A stretch of 30,192 bases of DNA, taken from the IMG/VR virus record IMGVR_UViG_3300046011_006513, positions 1 to 30,192 of that record; one strand, given 5' to 3'. The notes beneath the pieces are model-generated. The model ran no database searches and had not been told where the DNA came from. It was given only the letters and a program-made list of their open reading frames with translations. Shown here one piece after another: positions 1 to 8,718 of the stretch; the stretch's first letter is position 1, and the number at the start of each line of letters is the position of its first letter. Origin of the DNA: a virus. Both the position numbers and the translations under genes were made by a program.

Positions 1-8
1 TTTATCAT
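1..8 (-). CDS. Possible start of the next gene, cut by the window edge
   Basis: An ATG on the minus strand at 8-6 follows the stop codon of the long fibre gene by 22 bases and begins Met-Ile before the window ends. The leader contains TATAAATA (13-20 on the minus strand), which is identical to the T4 late promoter core but only 4 bases from the ATG. Only two codons are visible, so this is a weak positional call. Confidence 0.2.
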
Positions 9-30
9 ACTTTATTTATAACTTTATTTA

Positions 31-3000
31 TTAACTTTCACCATAAGCTACAGAAATCCAATAAGTAGTCCCAGCTAAATTAGTACTACTGTTTGTATCT
101 ATTATAAAACTTCCTGATACTTTACTATCTATAGTCCAAGTTCTTGAATCCTCTCCTGTTATTGTTATAGCATAATTATTGTTTGTAAATGGTGTTGAAA
201 AAGTAACAGTTGCTCTTTTAGGATTTCCTGTAAATGATGTATTTGCTACGTTACCTGATTTTGTTGTTAATCCTCCTGATCCTGCATTTAAAGCATAAGA
301 TGCTGTTAAAGCAAATGAAGAACTTAAAGCAAATGAAGAACTTGTTGCTATAGAGGATGTTAAAGCAAATGAAGAACTTAATGCTTGAGTAGCAAACGAT
401 GAAGTTCCTAAAACACTTCCTGTAAACGATCCTGTAAATGATCCTGTTCTAAATGATCCAGTGAAACTGTTAAACGCTGTTAAAGTTGTATAAGCAGGTG
501 CAAAGGAAGCAGTTAAAGCAAATGAAGAACTTAAAGCATTATTAGCATAAGAGGCTGTTCCTAATAAACTGCCTGTAAATGAGCCTGTAAAAGACCCTGT
601 TGTGTTTGTTGGAGAAAATGATGCACTTAAGGCATATGAACTACTAATAGCAAATGATGAACTTAATGCATATGAACTACTTAAGGCATATGATGAACTA
701 GTTGATATTGAAGCAGTTGATGCAAATGATGAACTAATTGCTTGTAAAGCATTTGATGCCCAACTAGCTGTTCCTAATAAACTACCTGTAAAACTACCTG
801 TAAATGATCCTGTAGTGTTTGTTGGAGCAAATGAAGCAGATGTTGCAAATGAAGAACTTATACTAAAAGATGAGGTGGTTGCAAATGAAGAACTTAAAGC
901 ATTTGTAGCATAAGAAGCAGTACCTAATAAACTTCCAGTAAATGAACCTGTAAATGATCCAGTTGTATTTGTTGGAGCAAATGATGCTGTTAAAGCAAAT
1001 GATGAACTTGTCGCTATAGAGGCTGTTGAAGCAAATGATGAACTAACAGCGTTTAGTACGTAAGATGCTGTTTGAGCAGTTACTACATATGATGCTGTTA
1101 AAGCATTAACTACATACGAAGCAGTCGCAGCATAAGACGCACTAGTAGCAATAGATGCAGTTAATGTATAAGAAGAACTTATTGCATTAGAAGCTGTACC
1201 TAATAATGAACCTGTAAAATTACCGTTAAATGAACCACTAAATGAACCTGTGTTTGATAAAAATTGATCTACTCTATTTGCTGTTACAATAAGTGAAGGT
1301 ATGCCTGGTACTACTCCAAATGCTGATTCTGCATGTAATCGTACGTTAGCATCAGGTGAATACCACATTAATTGAAAGTAGTCATTTGCAGCAGCATTAA
1401 CAAAGAAATTCCATGCTGCGACATAGTGAGCACCATTACCTTGTAATTCTACAGATGTAGCAGAATCACTTATGTCAGTTCCATTTTTTCTAATCCATAT
1501 CCATATCTCATCTGTTCCACTGTCTGTTTTATCTACTTGTGCTGAGAATTGTATGTCATAAACTCCTGGGTTTTGTACTTTAATATAGGTATTGAAGGGG
1601 TTTGTTGATCCTGAAATAGACACTCCATTAGTAATGTCAGTCACATTCAAAGACATTGATCTAGCTGTTCCTGCTACATTTGTCTGTGTTTGTGTAGAGT
1701 AAAAACTACCATAAGAACCGGTAGATGTATTAAATGAAGTACTTCCACTTAAATTAGCTGTTATTGTAACCTGTCCTAAACCACTTATTGGTGATAAAAC
1801 AATATTAGGACCTGCTAATAATTGAGTTACACCACCATTTAAAGCATAAGATGCACTTAAAGCATTTGTAGCATAAGAGGCAGTTCCTAAAAACGAACCT
1901 GTAAATGAGCCTGTAAATGAGCCTGTTGTATTTGTTGGAGCAAATGATGCACTTAAAGCATAAGAAGCACTTGTAGCAATAGATGCTGTTGCAGCGTAAC
2001 TTGAACTAACAACACTTCCTAATAATACTGATGCTGTTGCTGCATATGAAGATGATCTTGCTTGTTCTGCAAATAAAGCATAAGATGCTGTTGCTACAGA
2101 TCCGGATTGAGATACAGTAACATCAAATGTAGTGTTATCTCCTCGTGTAAATGTTATGGTTGTATTAGCAGCTGAAGCTGTTATCACACCACGTAGTGGT
2201 AATGATGCAGTTGTTGCAAAAGAAGAACTTAAAGCATTATTAGCATAAGAGGCTGTTCCTAACAATGAACCTGTAAAACTGCCTGTGAATGAACCTGTAG
2301 TGTTAGTTGGAGCAAATGATGCACTAAGAGCATATGAACTACTAACAGCAAATGATGAAGTAGTAGCAAATGATGAACTTATAGCTCTTGAGGAACTTAA
2401 TGCAAATGATGACGTTCCTAAAAATGAACCTGTAAAGGATCCTGTGAATGAACCTGTATTGTATGAGCTTGTAAAAGCATTAAAACTTGAAGTTGTTACA
2501 AATGAACTTGTGTTAATAGTTGTTCCTGCATTAAGAGCAAAAGATGCAGTTAATGCAAATGAAGAACTTAAAGCATTTGTAGAATAGGAAGCTGTTCCTA
2601 ATAAACTTCCTGTAAACGATCCAGTAAATGAACCTGTAGTATTTATTGGAGCAAATGATGCACTTAAGGCATATGATGAACTTAAAGTATAAGATGAACT
2701 TGTTGCTATTGAAGCAGTAGCAGCATATGAAGCACTAGTTGCTCTTGAGGCTGTAGAAGCAAATGAACTACTTACTGCTTGTAATACATAAGATGCAGTT
2801 TGAGCTGTTGTTACGAAAGAAGCAGTCGCCGCATAAGACGCACTTGTTGAACTAGATGCATAACTTGCACTTATAGCATTTAGCACATAAGATGATGTTG
2901 TTGCATAAGATGAACTTAAAGCATTATTAGCATATGATGCTGTTCCTAATAATGAGCCTGTTATTGAAGGAATATTAGTACTACCTGTTACTTCAAAACT

Positions 3001-4098
3001 ACCACTTACAATAGTTCTTCCTATTAAGGTTTGTGTATCATCAGTTGCATCACCAAATTGGTTTGATCCTGATGAATATATTACTGAAGCAGATTCATAA
3101 CTTATATTTAAATAAGTTATACTTGCTGTTCCGTTTAGTGTTAAATTACCGTTAAATGTTAAATCTTGATTTAATGTATTTAAATAAGATGCTGTTGAAG
3201 CAAATGATGAACTAGTTGCTATTAAAGAGGTTGATGCAAATGAAGAACTTAAGGCTTGATTTGCGTAACTTGCTGTACCTAATAAACTACCTGTAAATGA
3301 TCCTGTATAAGATCCAGTTCTAAAAGAACTAGTAAAATTATTAAATGTTGTTAATAGAGTATAACTTGGAGCAAATGAAGCAGTTGAAGCAAATGAAGAA
3401 CTTAAAGCTTGTTCTGCAAATAAAGCATAAGATGCTGTTGATACAGATCCAGACTGTGAAACGGTTACATCAAATGTAGTGTTATCTCCTCGTGTAAATG
3501 TTAGGGTTGTATTATTTGCTGAAGCTGTTATTATTCCACGTAATGGTAATGAAGAGGTTGATGCAAATGATGAACTTATTGATTGAGATGAACTTATAGA
3601 AAAACTTGAAGTACCAAGTAATGAGCCGGTAAAACTACCAGTGAATGATCCTGTGTTATAACTTGAAGTAAATGAATTAAAGCTTGAAGTTGTTACGAAT
3701 GAACCTGTGCTTATAGTTGTTCCTGCATTTAAGGCAAATGATGCTGTTAATGCAAATGATGAACTTAAAGCGTTTGTAGAATAAGAAGATGTACCTGTTA
3801 AATTTCCTATAAAAGAACCGGAAAATGATCCTGTGTAAGAACCGGAAAATGTTGATAGGGTTCTCCAATTTGATGTACTATCCCAATCTAATGATCCTGT
3901 TGTTTGACCATAAAAACCATAAAATTCTTGTGAAGAAGATACAAATATAATAGCTCCTAGTTTTCTTTTATTATCAGGAATTGAACCTGTTTCTGATAGT
4001 GATCCTAAAGGGTAACTATTTCCTCTTAATTGAGTTATATCAACTAAAGCCCTATCGGGATTATTATGTTCTAATATGTCAGGGTAAAAAATTGGCAT
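31..4098 (-). CDS. Long tail fibre / receptor-binding protein with Ser-rich repeats, C1q-like and lectin-like domains
   Basis: A 1355-residue fibre protein, presumably trimeric and surface-exposed on the tail. The N-terminal ~85 residues are non-repetitive and probably attach to the particle. Most of the rest is a low-complexity array of units such as TGSFTGSFTGSLLGTASYA and ALSSSFALTASFA, with about a dozen GSFTGS blocks. Three inserts break the array. A short beta segment beginning LPLRG occurs twice (about 180-217 and 633-667). A non-repetitive stretch at about 307-377 contains DDTQTLIGRT. A C1q/TNF-like jelly-roll lies at about 785-946, with the signatures GVYDIQFSAQ, WIRKNGTDI and YFQLMW. 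The last ~80 residues (VTFSTPF, GEDSRTWTI) match a C-terminal domain common on phage fibres and resembling H-type lectins, which is likely the receptor-binding tip. The gene sits 4 bases downstream of the shorter fibre gene. The fold names rest on motif recognition only. Confidence 0.88.
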   Translation of the reverse strand: MPIFYPDILEHNNPDRALVDITQLRGNSYPLGSLSETGSIPDNKRKLGAIIFVSSSQEFYGFYGQTTGSLDWDSTSNWRTLSTFSGSYTGSFSGSFIGNLTGTSSYSTNALSSSFALTASFALNAGTTISTGSFVTTSSFNSFTSSYNTGSFTGSFTGSLLGTSSFSISSSQSISSSFASTSSLPLRGIITASANNTTLTFTRGDNTTFDVTVSQSGSVSTASYALFAEQALSSSFASTASFAPSYTLLTTFNNFTSSFRTGSYTGSFTGSLLGTASYANQALSSSFASTSLIATSSSFASTASYLNTLNQDLTFNGNLTLNGTASITYLNISYESASVIYSSGSNQFGDATDDTQTLIGRTIVSGSFEVTGSTNIPSITGSLLGTASYANNALSSSYATTSSYVLNAISASYASSSTSASYAATASFVTTAQTASYVLQAVSSSFASTASRATSASYAATASIATSSSYTLSSSYALSASFAPINTTGSFTGSFTGSLLGTASYSTNALSSSFALTASFALNAGTTINTSSFVTTSSFNAFTSSYNTGSFTGSFTGSFLGTSSFALSSSRAISSSFATTSSFAVSSSYALSASFAPTNTTGSFTGSFTGSLLGTASYANNALSSSFATTASLPLRGVITASAANTTITFTRGDNTTFDVTVSQSGSVATASYALFAEQARSSSYAATASVLLGSVVSSSYAATASIATSASYALSASFAPTNTTGSFTGSFTGSFLGTASYATNALSASYALNGGVTQLLAGPNIVLSPISGLGQVTITANLSGSTSFNTSTGSYGSFYSTQTQTNVAGTARSMSLNVTDITNGVSISGSTNPFNTYIKVQNPGVYDIQFSAQVDKTDSGTDEIWIWIRKNGTDISDSATSVELQGNGAHYVAAWNFFVNAAANDYFQLMWYSPDANVRLHAESAFGVVPGIPSLIVTANRVDQFLSNTGSFSGSFNGNFTGSLLGTASNAISSSYTLTASIATSASYAATASYVVNALTASYVVTAQTASYVLNAVSSSFASTASIATSSSFALTASFAPTNTTGSFTGSFTGSLLGTASYATNALSSSFATTSSFSISSSFATSASFAPTNTTGSFTGSFTGSLLGTASWASNALQAISSSFASTASISTSSSYALSSSYALSSSFAISSSYALSASFSPTNTTGSFTGSFTGSLLGTASYANNALSSSFALTASFAPAYTTLTAFNSFTGSFRTGSFTGSFTGSVLGTSSFATQALSSSFALTSSIATSSSFALSSSFALTASYALNAGSGGLTTKSGNVANTSFTGNPKRATVTFSTPFTNNNYAITITGEDSRTWTIDSKVSGSFIIDTNSSTNLAGTTYWISVAYGES
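2063..2200 (-). repeat. Copy 2 of a ~140-base intragenic duplication in the long fibre
   Basis: This block encodes the LPLRG insert and its flank. It matches the block at 3409-3548 almost base for base. One shared run, from acatcaaatgtag to ggttgtatta, has a single mismatch in about 45 bases. The rest of the array is much more diverged, so this is probably a recent duplication or gene-conversion product. Confidence 0.75.
3409..3548 (-). repeat. Copy 1 of the ~140-base intragenic duplication in the long fibre
   Basis: Partner of the block at 2063-2200. Both are preceded by a nearly identical segment encoding ASYALFAEQA, and both encode a beta-strand-rich insert with the signature FTRGDNTTFDVTVSQSG. 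Confidence 0.75.
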
Positions 4099-4102
4099 TT
4101 TG

Positions 4103-5713
4103 TTATGATATTGCTAGTGTTGTTCCGCTTGCGAAAGCTTTGTCTGAATTTGATTTATATATTCTTACTAAAATGGAAGCACCGAATGCATTTGTTACAG
4201 TAAAATCTCCTAAATTGGTAAATGCTGTTAAAACAGATAATGCTCCATTTTGAATTATATTTGATAAGTTTCCATAAGAAGCAGGATATATTACATAAGT
4301 AAAATTTCCTAATATATTATTAGCTGCTGTACAAGTTGCAGTCCATGCTCTATCTGTATCTAAAGTAGAAGTAACTGAAGCATTTACTACTGTTTGTGCT
4401 GTAGCATTATCTGTTGGGGTGGTTGGTGATGCTGATAGATAATTTCTCCATTGAAATGATATTGAAGTAGTAGTACCTGTAATAGCTGCTCCTGTATCTG
4501 ACCGTCTACCATTTACAGTAAAAGTAACTGTACCGTTTGTAGTAGCTCTATTAATTGTATAACTACCTCCAATACTTCTTACATTAGATGATGATAATAC
4601 ATTATCTCCAAAATAAAATGTTTGTGTTCCTATATCAGCTCCTGATCCTGTCCATGATGAGCTTATAGGAAATATACTTGTTGGGTTATCAGCTGCTGCT
4701 GAAAATGAAGCTGTATTTACTGTAAATGAATCTCCTACATCTCTAGCAGCAGTTGATATATTAGATCCTCCATTTCTCATTACTAAAGATGATAAAGTAG
4801 GAGGAATATATGTAACAAGCATTGTTCTTAATATACTCTCTAATCCTGTTCCTGTAGGTAATGTTGTTCCTGATGTTAAAGCACCAACTGTTTGATTAGT
4901 TAAAATTAGATTTTGTAATATTGTATTTGATGCTGTTGTTGCTATTCCATTAAATGAACCTGTAAATGATCCTGTGTTATAAGAGCTTGTAAAAGCATTA
5001 AAACTAGAAGTTGTTACAAATGAGCTAGTATTTATAGTTGTTCCTGCATTAAGAGCAAAAGAAGCTGTTAATGCAAATGAAGAACTTAAAGCGTTAGAAG
5101 CGTATGATGCTGTCCCAAGTAATGAGCCTGTAAAACTACCTGTGAATGAACCTGTAGTGTTTGTAGGAGCAAATGAAGCGCTTAAAGCGTATGATGAACT
5201 TACAGCATATGAACTACTAATACTAAAAGATGAACTTACAGCTCTTGATGAACTTATAGCAAATGAAGAACTAAGAGCAAAACTTGAACTTAAAGTGTAA
5301 GATGAGCTTATTGATTGAGATGAACTTACAGAAAAACTTGCTGTTCCTGATAAACTACCTGTAAATGAACCTGTGAATGATCCAGTATTATAAGATGAAG
5401 TAAAATTATTAAAACTACTTGTAGTTACAAATGAACCTGTGTTTATAGTTGTTCCTGCATTTAAGGCAAATGATGCAGTTAATGCAAATGATGAACTTAA
5501 AGCATAAGATGAGCTTACTGCATTTGATATACTTCCTGAAAAATATGATGCTGATACTGAGTTTTCGGCCCAACTAGCTGTCCCTTGTAATGAACCGGTA
5601 AATGATCCACTAAATGAACCGGTAAAGGAACCACTATTTGATATACCACCGCCATTTGGATTTGTTGCAAATACTCCAATAGGTACATTATCTAAAAATC
5701 TAATCTTTGCCAT
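4103..5713 (-). CDS. Short tail fibre / adhesin, paralogous to the long fibre
   Basis: A 536-residue protein. The first ~25 residues are unique and contain FLDNVPIGVF. Residues ~28-260 are the same Ser-rich repeats as in the neighbouring long fibre, including the block ending SSFNAFTSSYNTGSFTGSF found in both. The remaining ~275 residues form a non-repetitive C-terminal region. It contains an Ig-like, Thr/Ser-rich part (SLVMRNGGSNIS, FTVNGRRSDTG) and a terminal part with YVIYPASYGNLSNI. That last pattern is known from C-terminal regions of phage fibres in Bacteroidota phages and prophages. It probably works with the long fibre at the baseplate. The start is supported by an A-rich leader and by a TAATATTTATAAC element 11 bases upstream. 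Confidence 0.82.
   Translation of the reverse strand: MAKIRFLDNVPIGVFATNPNGGGISNSGSFTGSFSGSFTGSLQGTASWAENSVSASYFSGSISNAVSSSYALSSSFALTASFALNAGTTINTGSFVTTSSFNNFTSSYNTGSFTGSFTGSLSGTASFSVSSSQSISSSYTLSSSFALSSSFAISSSRAVSSSFSISSSYAVSSSYALSASFAPTNTTGSFTGSFTGSLLGTASYASNALSSSFALTASFALNAGTTINTSSFVTTSSFNAFTSSYNTGSFTGSFNGIATTASNTILQNLILTNQTVGALTSGTTLPTGTGLESILRTMLVTYIPPTLSSLVMRNGGSNISTAARDVGDSFTVNTASFSAAADNPTSIFPISSSWTGSGADIGTQTFYFGDNVLSSSNVRSIGGSYTINRATTNGTVTFTVNGRRSDTGAAITGTTTSISFQWRNYLSASPTTPTDNATAQTVVNASVTSTLDTDRAWTATCTAANNILGNFTYVIYPASYGNLSNIIQNGALSVLTAFTNLGDFTVTNAFGASILVRIYKSNSDKAFASGTTLAIS
4940..5640 (-). repeat. Coding repeat array of the short fibre, shared with the long fibre
   Basis: Same units as in the downstream gene. 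The stretch at about 4975-5095 is closely similar at DNA level to 2452-2580 of the long fibre: both carry gagcttgtaaaagcattaaa and tagttgttcctgcattaaga. The two genes have therefore exchanged or duplicated modules. Confidence 0.8.
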
Positions 5714-5724
5714 TAATGTTGTTT

Positions 5725-5740
5725 GTTATAAATATTAAAA
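5725..5740 (-). promoter_or_regulatory. Recurrent TAATATTTATAAC junction element
   Basis: On the coding strand this reads TTTTAATATTTATAAC. It lies between the gp15-like stop codon and the short fibre ATG, with 11 bases between element and ATG. The same 16 bases occur at 9151-9166. It could be a late promoter core related to T4 TATAAATA, or an AU-rich translation or RNA-processing site. Confidence 0.4.
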
Positions 5741-5741
5741 T

Positions 5742-6926
5742 TTATAATATCGTTATATAATTTGTTTTTGTTACAATACCACTTGAATTATTTCTTCCAG
5801 ATATTAATGTAACTGAATAAGTACCTGAGGTAGAATAAATTTTAGTTGGGTTTTGTAACGATGATGATGTTCCGTCTCCAAACATCCACATCCAAGCAGT
5901 TGGTGCATTGGTTGTTAAATCAGTAAATGTAATTAATTCTCCAGTATTAGCTGTTAATTTATCTGACGAAAAATCAGATGTTGATATTAATATTGAAGGT
6001 ATTGATGGAGCAGCACTAGGAGCAAAAGTTACTTTTTTAGGTGATTTTGTTACATTTGATAAACTTGCTGGGTCTTTAAATGAAACATCGGTTTCTATTG
6101 CTAATAATATTTTTGCTTTATCATTAAATTTTTTAACAGCATTTAAATCTCTTTGTATTACTTCAGGAACTATATATCCATTTAATTTTACAGTAAATGT
6201 ACTACGAACCAATCTTTCATCACTTGTATTTAATTCTGTTTGAAAATTAAAAGAATCAATCATTGCTCTGAATTGGAATAATTGAGGATCACCCCAATAA
6301 GCATCAGATGCATATTCAATTGCTTCTATTATTTTATTTAATTGTTCTACATAATAAGTAAAAACTGTAAATGAATAAGTAATTGTTAAATAATCAGGCA
6401 TTACTACAGCGTAATGTGTTTTAACTGGTACTCTGTTATTTAATACATGAAAATTATCGTATGCATTTTTTGGATTATATTTTTTAGTAAATACACCAAA
6501 ATTATTAGGATTATTAGCATCTAATTTATTTGCTATTGTTCTATTTTTATCAATAGATTCACGCTTAAATGCAATTAATGGTGCTTGTATTTTACCGTTT
6601 TGATCTCTATAATAACCATCCTTTTGATATGATTTCATTTTTTCAGGAGAAGCATATACTACAGGAACAGGCAATATTTGACCGTTTTGTATTACGGTAG
6701 GTTTAATTATATTTTGAAAGTAATAAAATATGGCCTCGTCAATATCTTTAATACCAACAGAAAATGGTTTTGTATTATCGTCTTTAAATGATAAATTTAA
6801 AGATCTATTTGTTTTTCCATCCTCAACAAATGAATTAGGATTACCTTGTTCTTGATCAAAAGCAGTATGTTGCTTTAAACTAAGTTCTCTTTGGGTAGGT
6901 GGTATTGGTTTTCTTACTTTAGCCAT
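5742..6926 (-). CDS. 15: gp15-like tail completion / sheath stabiliser protein with a fused PKD domain
   Basis: A 394-residue protein. Residues ~1-285 resemble T4 gp15, which caps the tail and joins it to the neck. Matching features in order are VPVVYASPEKM, then YLTITYSFTVFTYYVEQLNKI, then a stretch ending TFTVKLNGYIVPEV. In T4 these correspond to VPITYASKEHF, MIYELSIFTRYED and LTFEVNGWMYPP. Residues ~314-394 form a PKD (Ig-like) domain with TAWMWMFGDGTSSS, QNPTKIY and GTYSVTLIS, which T4 gp15 (272 residues) lacks. The start overlaps the stop of the upstream gp14-like gene as TAATG, suggesting translational coupling. The gp15 assignment rests on motif order and on the gp13-gp14-gp15 gene order. 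The PKD call is firmer. Confidence 0.78.
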   Translation of the reverse strand: MAKVRKPIPPTQRELSLKQHTAFDQEQGNPNSFVEDGKTNRSLNLSFKDDNTKPFSVGIKDIDEAIFYYFQNIIKPTVIQNGQILPVPVVYASPEKMKSYQKDGYYRDQNGKIQAPLIAFKRESIDKNRTIANKLDANNPNNFGVFTKKYNPKNAYDNFHVLNNRVPVKTHYAVVMPDYLTITYSFTVFTYYVEQLNKIIEAIEYASDAYWGDPQLFQFRAMIDSFNFQTELNTSDERLVRSTFTVKLNGYIVPEVIQRDLNAVKKFNDKAKILLAIETDVSFKDPASLSNVTKSPKKVTFAPSAAPSIPSILISTSDFSSDKLTANTGELITFTDLTTNAPTAWMWMFGDGTSSSLQNPTKIYSTSGTYSVTLISGRNNSSGIVTKTNYITIL

Positions 6927-7483
6927 TACATTCTTGATTTAATAATATTTAATCTGTCTGAAGGAACGTAATGACAATCACATCTTACTTCAACACTGTA
7001 TCCGAAATTTTCTAGGCCTGCATTTAATGGATTATCTCCATTAGCATCATAATAAGGATATTCTGGATTTTTACCCATAACATATTGTGTATTGTATGTA
7101 TTATCTATTTCCCAATATCCGTTTTGATAAGCTATTACATCTCCTACTACTGGTTGTAAATCAGCACCATATAAACTACCAGAATTAAAATCAGGATTCT
7201 TACCTATTAAATCATCACGTAAAAATCTAAAAGTAATAGGCCATGTAAAGTCTACACCTAATTCATTTACTGGTGATTCAGGAGTTCCTAATTCTATTAA
7301 AGCAAATAATATAACAGGTTCAGCAAAATTTCTTCCTTCTACTGATTCTCCATACATGTTTGATTTTGTAGTAGTTACATTATATTTGTAAAATATTACT
7401 TGTTGAGAAATAATATTACCCATCAATTCACGATTGATTCGTCTGAATAGACTTATGTCTCTTGCTTCACCGTATAATGCCAT
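6926..7483 (-). CDS. 14: Probable neck protein, gp14-like
   Basis: A 185-residue soluble protein that lies between a gp13-like and a gp15-like gene, as gene 14 does in T4. Its composition resembles short gp14-type neck proteins. It opens with a helical segment (LFRRINRELMGNIISQQVIFYKYN). A beta-rich part follows with PVVGDVIAYQNGYWEIDNTYNTQY, resembling the conserved block in neck proteins where a smooth strand pair precedes the exit of the domain. It is shorter than T4 gp14 (256 residues). It starts one base after the gp13-like stop and is joined to the gp15-like gene by TAATG. The identity is inferred mainly from order and pattern. Confidence 0.6.
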   Translation of the reverse strand: MALYGEARDISLFRRINRELMGNIISQQVIFYKYNVTTTKSNMYGESVEGRNFAEPVILFALIELGTPESPVNELGVDFTWPITFRFLRDDLIGKNPDFNSGSLYGADLQPVVGDVIAYQNGYWEIDNTYNTQYVMGKNPEYPYYDANGDNPLNAGLENFGYSVEVRCDCHYVPSDRLNIIKSRM

Positions 7484-7484
7484 A

Positions 7485-8708
7485 TTATCCTATAAAAATT
7501 GTCATTGGTACTTGATTAATTTCATTTACACGAGCTAATGATTCTGCTGCTCTTCTCTCTAATAATGCTTGACGTGAAGTTTGATCAAAATAATCTCTTA
7601 ATCTTGTTATTAATGCTTCTTTAGTTGCAGTAGCTGATGATAATAAATCTTGTTGGTTTAATGTTACAGAATCACCTGGAATTGGGATTGTTGAATATTT
7701 TCCTCTAACATATCCTAACATTTCTTTAGCTAATGCTAAAGTATATTCAAAAATCCAACTTCTACCTATTGAATTTATTTGAGTATAAACAGGATTAATA
7801 TAAGGTACATTTGAAGTATTTGTAATTAAATTATTACCATTAGAATAAGCAGAATTAATTCTATCTTCTAATTTAATATATTCAAATGATAAATAATAGT
7901 TATTAAACCCTTCAAGCTCTCCACCAAAACCATCTTGTAAACCTGTTCCAGGAATAGGAAATACACTTATTATATTATTTACTAATTCAAAAGTATAATT
8001 AGATAATGTTACTGTATTTTGCATTTCAATTGCGTTAATATTAGCCATAGTAAAACTAGTAGGCATCATCATATAGTTTGTATAACCATATCCTATACCG
8101 TAAATACCAGCAGCAGGAACACCTCCTAAACCACCAGGACCAGTACCTAACATTGGTGAATATAATTGATTAATTGCTGGTGGTGGTTGGAAAAATACTC
8201 TTTTAATCTCAATACCTCCAGTAATACCTTCATTTGTAGCCCATTGTTTTAAATCATATCTTTGTTGACCTGCTACTAATGGTAATAATCCTTTATAATA
8301 AGTTACATTACCTCCAACACCAGCTTCTTCACCATATTGTTGAGATAATCTAACAATAGTTTCAAATGAAGGTGTTATTAATGAATTGTTTACATTTGTA
8401 TTAGTTGAAGCACCTTCAAAACTTAAATAATTATCTCTTGTTTGAAATGCATATAATTCATTACCATAAATTGTTGTAGCTTCTTCAAATCCAGCCCAAA
8501 AATTAATATCTTGTAATTCAATATTTTCAATAGGATATCCTAAACGTAATGCACAAAAATTAGATACTTTATCAGCATCTGTCTGAAATTGAGGATCAGT
8601 ATCATAAAAACCAAATGGTGTGGGTGATGGTAATGTTCCACTGATATAAAATGAATTATATACTGAAGCAAATGAGCTTGAACCGGGCCAAATAGGGATG
8701 TTTGCCAT
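7485..8708 (-). CDS. 13: Probable neck / head-completion protein, gp13-like
   Basis: A 407-residue protein. The C-terminal third carries the pattern typical of gp13-type head-completion proteins of T4-like phages. It runs WIFEYTLALAKEMLGYVRGKY, then IPIPGDSVTLNQQDLLSSA, then a long charged helix (EALITRLRDYFDQTS). The central part contains a Gly/Pro/Tyr-rich insert (about 180-225). It is longer than T4 gp13 (309 residues). The protein would sit on the portal to close the filled head and receive the tail. It leads the gp13-gp14-gp15 run and follows a small beta protein. Confidence 0.65.
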   Translation of the reverse strand: MANIPIWPGSSSFASVYNSFYISGTLPSPTPFGFYDTDPQFQTDADKVSNFCALRLGYPIENIELQDINFWAGFEEATTIYGNELYAFQTRDNYLSFEGASTNTNVNNSLITPSFETIVRLSQQYGEEAGVGGNVTYYKGLLPLVAGQQRYDLKQWATNEGITGGIEIKRVFFQPPPAINQLYSPMLGTGPGGLGGVPAAGIYGIGYGYTNYMMMPTSFTMANINAIEMQNTVTLSNYTFELVNNIISVFPIPGTGLQDGFGGELEGFNNYYLSFEYIKLEDRINSAYSNGNNLITNTSNVPYINPVYTQINSIGRSWIFEYTLALAKEMLGYVRGKYSTIPIPGDSVTLNQQDLLSSATATKEALITRLRDYFDQTSRQALLERRAAESLARVNEINQVPMTIFIG

Positions 8709-8718
8709 AATTGTTTAA

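Larger units (their letters stand above)
260..3850 (-). repeat. Coding repeat array of the long fibre (Ser/Thr/Gly/Ala-rich units)
   Basis: Degenerate units of about 39 to 120 bases recur through most of the gene. They alternate a GSFTGSFTGS segment, an LLGTASYA segment and one or more SSSFA/TASFA segments. They are diverged at synonymous and non-synonymous sites but keep length and frame, as expected for selection on a repetitive shaft. The non-repetitive jelly-roll (about 1260-1745) interrupts the array. Confidence 0.9.

Noticed and set aside
602-2587. Plus-strand open frames of 103 and 100 codons inside the long fibre gene
   Set aside because: They are antisense shadows of the repeat array. 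Their proteins are low-complexity NDEL/AYELL repeats produced by the reversed Ser-rich codons, and no plus-strand leader or neighbour supports them.
3677-3868. Minus-strand 63-codon frame within the long fibre gene
   Set aside because: It is an out-of-frame shadow of the fibre repeats with Phe/Arg-rich content and no leader.
260-5640. Regular repeats that might suggest a CRISPR array or tandem satellite
   Set aside because: The units vary in length and sequence, keep one reading frame and encode fibre shaft; there are no constant repeats with unique spacers.
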